Below the pieces are notes generated by a model, which was given only the letters and a program-made list of their open reading frames with translations, was not told the DNA's origin and searched no databases. Shown here one piece after another: positions 57,876 through 64,000 of a stretch of 64,000 nt of DNA. The stretch's first letter is position 1. Each line of letters opens with the position of its first letter. The translations under genes were made by a program, and so were the position numbers. Source of the stretch: Plectrocnemia conspersa (taxonomy: Eukaryota > Arthropoda > Insecta > Trichoptera > Polycentropodidae); contig VTFK01000344.1 in NCBI GenBank assembly GCA_009617715.1, forward strand, positions 186,001 through 250,000. Reading direction: 5' to 3'.

Positions 57876-60300
57876 GGAATTACTTTTTTAGCATTCAAAT
57901 TTCAGCCAAAAATAAACAGCATACATTCACAACATACTAATTTGTAAATTAAGCATTGGTTTCGGACTTTATTATTTTACTTAAAACAATTAAAAATATA
58001 TAACAAGAAAATATAAATTGCTTAGTTATTTTGTATAATATTTTATAATAACATTATTTAAGTATATTATTACCTTACAATGTTTTACAAATATTGTAAC
58101 TTCAGTGCTCAAGACTGCACTCAAAAAACAGTGCGTAAAAAGAATGCAGCTCTTCCTAATCATACTATTTTCATATTTTTTTTTATTTGGTAAATTCGAT
58201 ATTTATAATAATATCAATTTTAAAGAATTTTGGTTATGTATCTATAACTACATCTATGATTTTTCCAATCTCTTTTGAAAATTAGAGAATCAAATACCGT
58301 CGAAGCTAAAGATACAATAAAGTCAATACTAGAGCTCTTTTTATATAATCAGCCTTATAAATTCACCGCCCCTTTTATGTAAATTACTTTTTTATATTTT
58401 AAAAAGCAATTAAGCCAACAAATAAATACCCTCTCTAGATGTACCACATAAAAATTAGCGCCATGTATATAATGACTAGCAGCTTTAAAGTCCAGCAAAA
58501 TAATATATTATAAAATCGTTAATTTTATAATATATAATATTATGTACACAAATTTTACTTTAGTTGTTATTGAAATATTTATTTATATTTATTTTTTTTA
58601 TTTAATTGTTCCATCATATCGCATATTATTTTCATTAGAATATAACAACATATGGGTGGAACATATTTTATTGTATTTTCCATAGCATATTACTTACGCA
58701 CATTTGCTTTAAATTAAATAATTAAATACACACTCTCAAAATCTTCAGAAACGCCAGATGGTAACAAACAACCTTGTTGTTATAGAAAAATAATATGCTA
58801 TTGTATTTTGCATTTAGCCATTGGCAAAACAAGGTAACAAAATAACAATGCTTGCTCTGCTTACTAAAATATCTTTTTTACAAATAAAACATTGATAATT
58901 CGTATCTGTAGCTTTATGGTAACTACTTCCGCTTACTTTTTTACCTAAAATTTGTATCTTTATTAAAATAAAATTTTACTTGTAGAAATAAAATAAAACT
59001 TAATTTTAATAAAAAAAAAATATTTTGATTAAATTTGTGTAATTAAAACTTTATAGCTATTACGTATATGATATTACTTACATTTAAAATATTAAAACAA
59101 CATTAACATCAGTGCTGAAACATAGTCATACATACATATCATTTATCAAAATATATTATATCTTTATATATATTTAGACATATGCAGATTGACCCTTTTA
59201 TAATATATAATATTATAAATTATATGTATATAAAATGTATATAAAAATATAGCACGTGTTTCATAAAGAAAATAATTTTTTAAGACCTAAGATAAACGGA
59301 TCATATAAACTAGCATTACTTTTTTATTTATGTATATACTATATATGTAAAGCATACAAAAGCACTGCTAATTAGATGGCCCACAAATTAAGGATTTTTG
59401 TATTGTGTTTATTTCTTACCAGCAGCTTAAATAAGTTTTTTTTTATGAGTGCCTTAAAATAATGTCTCTCAAGCAAGCAGGTTATGAACCTTTGTTGCTG
59501 AACTTAATCTGATATCTGAGTAGTCGGATATTTAACAGATATAAAAAAAATCCAGTTCCGTCTTTAATTGATTATTTTTGTCAATAGATGGAGAAATATG
59601 GACGTTGATCTCCTCTCCTTTCTCTAATAATATTATATATGAGCAAGAACTGTGTCACTTGTAACTAGGAAAACATGAAAGTTCAGTCTGAACACATATC
59701 CAAACAGAGCTTTTACAGAATCTATCACAAATGATCTTAAAAAGCCAACATTTAATATCGAAGAGTTAACCTTCCTCTTCAAGGTGACTTAAAAACTTAT
59801 AGTGCAGCATCACAACAATAACATTGTCAAAATTGAAATTTATTTTAGAAATTGTATGTAAAAATTTTAACTGATATAACTTAAAAGTTAAACACAAATG
59901 AGTGTAATGAGCATCAAAATATAGAAAAAACTGTAGTAGGTTGATTCCTAAACTTACAACTGAATCAATTTTTATTGTCGTTTTTTGGTAATTTTTATTA
60001 AGAAAGAATAGTTAAATCTAAATATATATCTACCAAAGTTTACTTTTATAAAAGGCATACTTTTTTTATATTATTAAAATAAAATCATATATAATTTGTG
60101 TAAATTCATATATTAATTAGTTCTTTAGCTTATTATTAAAAGAAAAATTTTAATTAAGATGTCTGTGTTTCCTCAAGTATGGGTTTTAATACTTTTGAAA
60201 ATTGAGATTTTGAATAAGAAAATATTAAGCTAAATATTAACTGTTTATTTTAATATAAAATGAGTATTTTTAATTTTATTTTCAATAATTAAAAATAAAC
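57876..60300. other. AT-rich non-coding DNA
   Basis: An A/T stem-loop at 58,500-58,540 (ATATTATAAAA against TTTTATAATAT). No genes or elements recognised. Confidence 0.55.
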
Positions 60301-61080
60301 GTTACCGTTTCTTTGAGGCAGAAAGAGTTGCTAAGGTGAAGTAATTACTCTTCCGAGAATCCAAAAGAATCGAACTACGATCGAGCCACTCGACTCTTTT
60401 AGCCTTCATAATTAATTCGTTCGACCGTGAAAATTTTCCCTTTTTAATTTGCCTCTTTACGTTCGACGCTGAAATAAATTAACGTTTTTAAAGGTAAGAT
60501 ATGCATATTGTATATTAGTTAAAACGGATGATTATTGCCGCGGCCCAAGATAATCCCTGGCTTTTGCTAATTAACGAGCTCTCCGCAAACGATTGCGCCA
60601 TAAGATTTCCACCGTTACGAAAAAAGCCGGTGCCTAATTTTTTAATGTCTGAATTTTCAGATCAATTATTCTAGCCTTCCATCCGTTTGCGTGCGCTGTT
60701 ACGGCCGTTATTTCTCCGGTTCTTTTTGCTGCGTACATAATGTATAAATTACGCGAATTTTTTCCCTATTCTCACAGTATCAAAAGCTCTCGGTCGGTCG
60801 CGGCGAAAAACGATAGTGCTTTCATAGGAAACGGCGACATTAGTCTAAGATGCTTTCAGTTCTTCTTCTGCGCATCGTTTCGGTTATTGTTCACGTCCCC
60901 TTTCAGTGCTGACTACGGATATGACACTAACAGATTTACTGTTAAAAACGTCAAGAGCAAGCCGAACAATTTTCGGCACTATCTAATATTTCATTTGGTT
61001 CATTAAAACCGATGAACTTTCTCTCAAGCGCCGTTTGTGAATTATTTCGCACGCCAGAGAAAGACGCATAAATCTTTCAA
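60301..61080. promoter_or_regulatory. Large GC-richer island
   Basis: About 700 bp of raised G+C (GCGGCCCAAGATAATCCC near 60,539; GGTCGGTCGCGGCG near 60,791). The 88-codon plus frame 60,740-61,006 starts with MYKLREFFPYSHSIKSSRSV but shows no domain; frames over such islands are common by composition. Candidate regulatory region or, less likely, a real small gene. Confidence 0.3.
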
Positions 61081-61370
61081 TAGGAATAATAATTAATATT
61101 AATATACAGCACGCGAAATAAGTCTCTGAAAATAAATATTTATAATTGTTTGAATTTCAACGCAATCATAAATATTTTATTTAATATAATTTGATCAAGT
61201 ACATAAATTACTTCCTAAATCAAAGTTAATGTATAGAATGTTTTATGCTATATACAAAATCGATTTTTATTCTTATGCTTACTATCATACTTTATCACAG
61301 TTATAATCTAGCCCCTAAGTATCTGCTAAGCTTAATACGCTAATACCTGAGAAGTTGAAGCTATGTTGTT

Positions 61371-61515
61371 TCACTAAATAATCCACTTTTTAAACCGTGT
61401 AGAATTTCAGCTGGAGCTCCTCAGGGAAGTTTTCTCGTACCGTTTCTCTTTATAATATATACGAACGATATTCCAAAGTTTAAAAATACGCATTTATCTA
61501 TGCTTACGGTCTCAA
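61371..61515 (+). pseudogene. Jockey-clade reverse transcriptase fragment
   Basis: The plus frame reads NPLFKPCRISAGAPQGSFLV followed by PFLFIIYTNDIPKFKNTHLS. This is the Jockey RT block SAGVPQGSxLGPLLYxIYTxDIPxxxxxxLAxFADD. The LGP is changed to LVP, and the FADD active site that should follow within a dozen residues is missing. The frame opens only after a TGA at 61,356-61,358. A short fossil, distinct from the LINE at 54-55.5 kb (YTNDIP versus FIYDINK). Confidence 0.8.
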
Positions 61516-62395
61516 ACCGAACGCGAATATTTAAAAAACTTAAATTAATAATAAAGGCATTATTAGTGCTTATTTTGACGTTGCTACAGTATTTATGTCA
61601 TCTGTATAGACGAAGATTTGAACAGTTTTATTATATATATACTGCTTGTTATGCTATATTTAGCTAAATCCTAAATAGTGAAGTTGGTGTTGACGAATCA
61701 ATCATCATATATTTATTATTTAGTGTCCTAAACATAAAATTAACACAAATATTTTAATATTAATTAATAAAAAATTATCTTAATTATTTGATAAAAAAAA
61801 AAAAATAATTTAGTAAATCTTCAGATTTTTTCTAATAATCAATAATTTTTTATATTCCATTAATTACGAAAAATAATATCAATTGGATAACAGATTTTGG
61901 TTTTTATGTGCTCCAACGGTGTAAAGCATGATCTCCCCCTCCTCTTAAATTTGGCCAAAAAATGTAATTTAATTAAATACTATAAATTTTAATGAAATTA
62001 AAATATTAAAAAACTACTACTGGCTGACCAACTCCCTCATACCCCCCTATAAAAACTAAAATGACGTTTCAAATTCGGAACCAAAAATTCTTGGGTTATC
62101 CCTTAAAAAATTTAAGAAAAAAACAGGATCTATCCCGAAAATATTGTGTGAATACAGTGAAATTATATCGGAATACAATTTCATTGGTAGGTATGTATTT
62201 TTACCAGTAAAATTATACTTTATCTGGCAGGTTATAGCAAAATTATATGATTTCGTCTTTTCCATATGTACGTGCGATGTAAAAATAATACCGTGAATGT
62301 GTATTTTTCAGTAAAGTTTTTACATTAGTAGATACACATATATTTATACTAATAAATATATAATTTAACTGAAGAGCTAGTGCAATTATATGCCG
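61516..62395. other. AT-rich non-coding DNA
   Basis: Minus frame 62,056-62,265 lacks motifs. No element seen. Confidence 0.5.
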
Positions 62396-62880
62396 CTCTA
62401 AAATGTCTATGAAACCCTATTTACAGCAGCGAAACGTCCATTTTTTTGTTCAAACCCATGTACAAAATACAAATTAAGCCAAATCTTTCTCAGGGGAATA
62501 TTAACGGAAGACGAAGTACAGACAAATGTCGCATCTCGCATGTTGCTCCATAGTTCGTCTGCACATCGATATTACAGCTATTCTTACCGATATTACTTTG
62601 GACTGCTAATATGAGTGTATTGGTCAAAATGTATTTAAACCGAATTGTGATCAATAGAAAGGCGCAAAAACAATTATCACTTTTCAGAAGTCAAAAATTC
62701 ACGTCAAAAGCAATAAAATTGCAGTGGGAACGGTCGGTAACAAACGTTCCCACTTCAAGATTTTATGACACATTTAATTTCGGCATCCTCAAACCTTTTT
62801 CGATTAACAAAGAAATGGGAGTATTTACTTAAAATACACATATATTCGGGGGACGGTTGTACACAAAAACAGCATTTAAA
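62396..62880 (+). other. Moderately complex segment with a 9-bp stem-loop and a 73-codon frame
   Basis: GTGGGAACG (62,724-62,732) and CGTTCCCAC (62,745-62,753) form a perfect 9-bp stem with a 12-base loop. The frame 62,611-62,832 begins MSVLVKMYLNRIVINRKAQK, is basic, and could suit a small RNA-binding or mitochondrial protein, but no family is recognised and the stem-loop lies inside it. Not convincing as a gene. Confidence 0.25.
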
Positions 62881-64000
62881 TCGTCAATGATTTATGATCG
62901 TTAAAGTATTGTTATCCATCGGTTGATGGATAGCTCTCTCGCAAGAGATGTGAACAGATTTTTTTATAATACTTTCAAATTCATATATTAAAATTATCCC
63001 ACGCTCACGGGCAAAAGCAAAACAAGAGTGGTACTGAAATATTTTTTTGCCATTTTTACCATCTTTCTTTGGTTTCTTCACAAATTAAATCTTGTCTGTG
63101 CACTTTAAATTTTATATATTATGATTAAAATATAATTTCATATATTTTTTGTAATATATATTTATTTTTGCTATCAACATGCAAATAAAATTATTGTAAG
63201 CAATTCCTTCTGATTTCTATTAAAGTAAATTTAAAGTTTTCTTTAAATAGTTATACACGTATACATCTTTAATTTTTTAACTTTTAAATATATTATTTAA
63301 AAAAATATTTTCAATAGGATTTCATTTTAATCATAAAATCATATTTATAATTTTTTACAATAAAAAAATCGACTGTTTTTGCTCTCTCTAAGCTGTATGA
63401 TCTCGTTTAGTGTGTGTTTTTCGCTGCGTATTTTTTTCCCTCTCCGCGCATTAATTTTTAGTTCTTAACAAATGCTCTTGTATGATTTTTTTGCTGCATT
63501 ATTTTATATGCTGTAGCGAATGTAATTCTTGGGGCTACGTAATTAAACGACCTTTTTTATAGAGCTGGCGAGGACCTGGGGTGTTAGACCGTTGTTATAT
63601 ATTGATTGAAAAAAAGAAAAGAAAAGAATGTATATTTAAACTAATAAAAATTAATTTAAAAAACACCCGCTTCACAAGTTGAGCGGTGGTGTGTCAACAC
63701 TGAGAACCGCCACAATGCTATGTTTTTTCTTTCTGGTAATTTTTTGGCATTGTGTATCGAACCATTCATTATACATATTCTGCCACTGACGTAACAACAT
63801 ATTTACAGTAATTTTAATATGCTTTAGGTTCTATTTGCATTCCATTGTTTTCATGGTTACGAAAGCACTGTGTTGCCACGTCTTCATTTTTTAGTAGTTC
63901 AATTTCATAATTTCTATCAAGCGTTAGTTTCTACTTTTTGGAATCAGATATGCTAGCACGCAATTTTGCAATGTTTAAGTAACGATCCGAATCCACATTA
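62881..64000. other. AT-rich DNA with small GC-richer patches to the window end
   Basis: Patches at 63,420-63,460, 63,560-63,590 and 63,660-63,720 are unassigned. The 65-codon minus frame 62,884-63,081 has no motif. Confidence 0.5.

Noticed and set aside
58499..58545. A/T stem-loop near 58.5 kb as an RNA gene
   Set aside because: The stem consists almost entirely of A/T alternation, expected by chance at this composition.
60365..60400. tRNA-like GTTCGATTC on the minus strand
   Set aside because: No box A at proper spacing and no acceptor or anticodon stems can be formed.
60740..61006. 88-codon frame in the 60-kb island
   Set aside because: No domain, and codon use follows the island's composition.
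1..64000. CRISPR array, rRNA, bacterial operon or prophage
   Set aside because: No spaced direct repeats, no rRNA-like conserved stretches, no ribosome-binding sites or co-directional gene runs; the composition and elements are those of an insect-like nuclear genome.

Overview
This is an AT-rich, gene-poor stretch of animal nuclear DNA, most probably from an insect. I infer this from degenerate Tc1/mariner, hAT and Jockey/CR1-type elements, short GT-AG introns in the one plausible gene model, and the lack of any bacterial-style operon. I cannot name the order or species. No open frame exceeds 160 codons, and the longest one is a chimera of two dead transposons.

Layout. 0-10 kb: AT-rich DNA with two co-oriented copies of an LTR-like dispersed repeat (about 2.03-2.53 and 3.80-4.21 kb); a third copy lies inverted near 34.9-35.1 kb. 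10-20 kb: two mariner fragments, a 664-bp internally deleted hAT element with a perfect 8-bp target duplication (17,278-17,941), and a Tc1-type transposase remnant (19.1-19.6 kb). 20-29 kb: mostly non-coding, with a possible Helitron-type coding scrap, a 32-codon coding-like island, and a 965-bp terminal-inverted-repeat (TIR) element. 29-32.3 kb: the most gene-like part, with a 57-codon minus-strand ORF beside a CpG-rich island and then a plus-strand five-exon model for a 77-residue protein (31,023-32,298) that I do not recognise. 36-39 kb: an unusual GC-richer block with a tRNA-like arm, then a TIR element with 39-bp ends and a 107-bp TTAA-flanked MITE nested inside it. 42 kb: a 108-nt hairpin. 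44-45 kb: one candidate 86-nt exon and a LINE fragment. 48.5-49.3 kb: a second hAT-like element. 54-55.5 kb: a Jockey/CR1-type reverse transcriptase remnant on the minus strand, split by a small hAT-related insertion. 57 kb: an element with repeated subterminal motifs. 61.4 kb: another Jockey-type RT fragment.

Between these lie about twenty short blocks (200-700 bp) that are visibly less AT-rich than their surroundings, many with perfect palindromes. They carry no coding signal I can defend and look like a non-coding regulatory archipelago in a gene desert or large introns; that reading is inference. Nothing here looks like a defence system, CRISPR array or biosynthetic cluster. The best leads are the five-exon small gene, the 42-kb hairpin, the nested TIR elements and the LTR-like repeat family.
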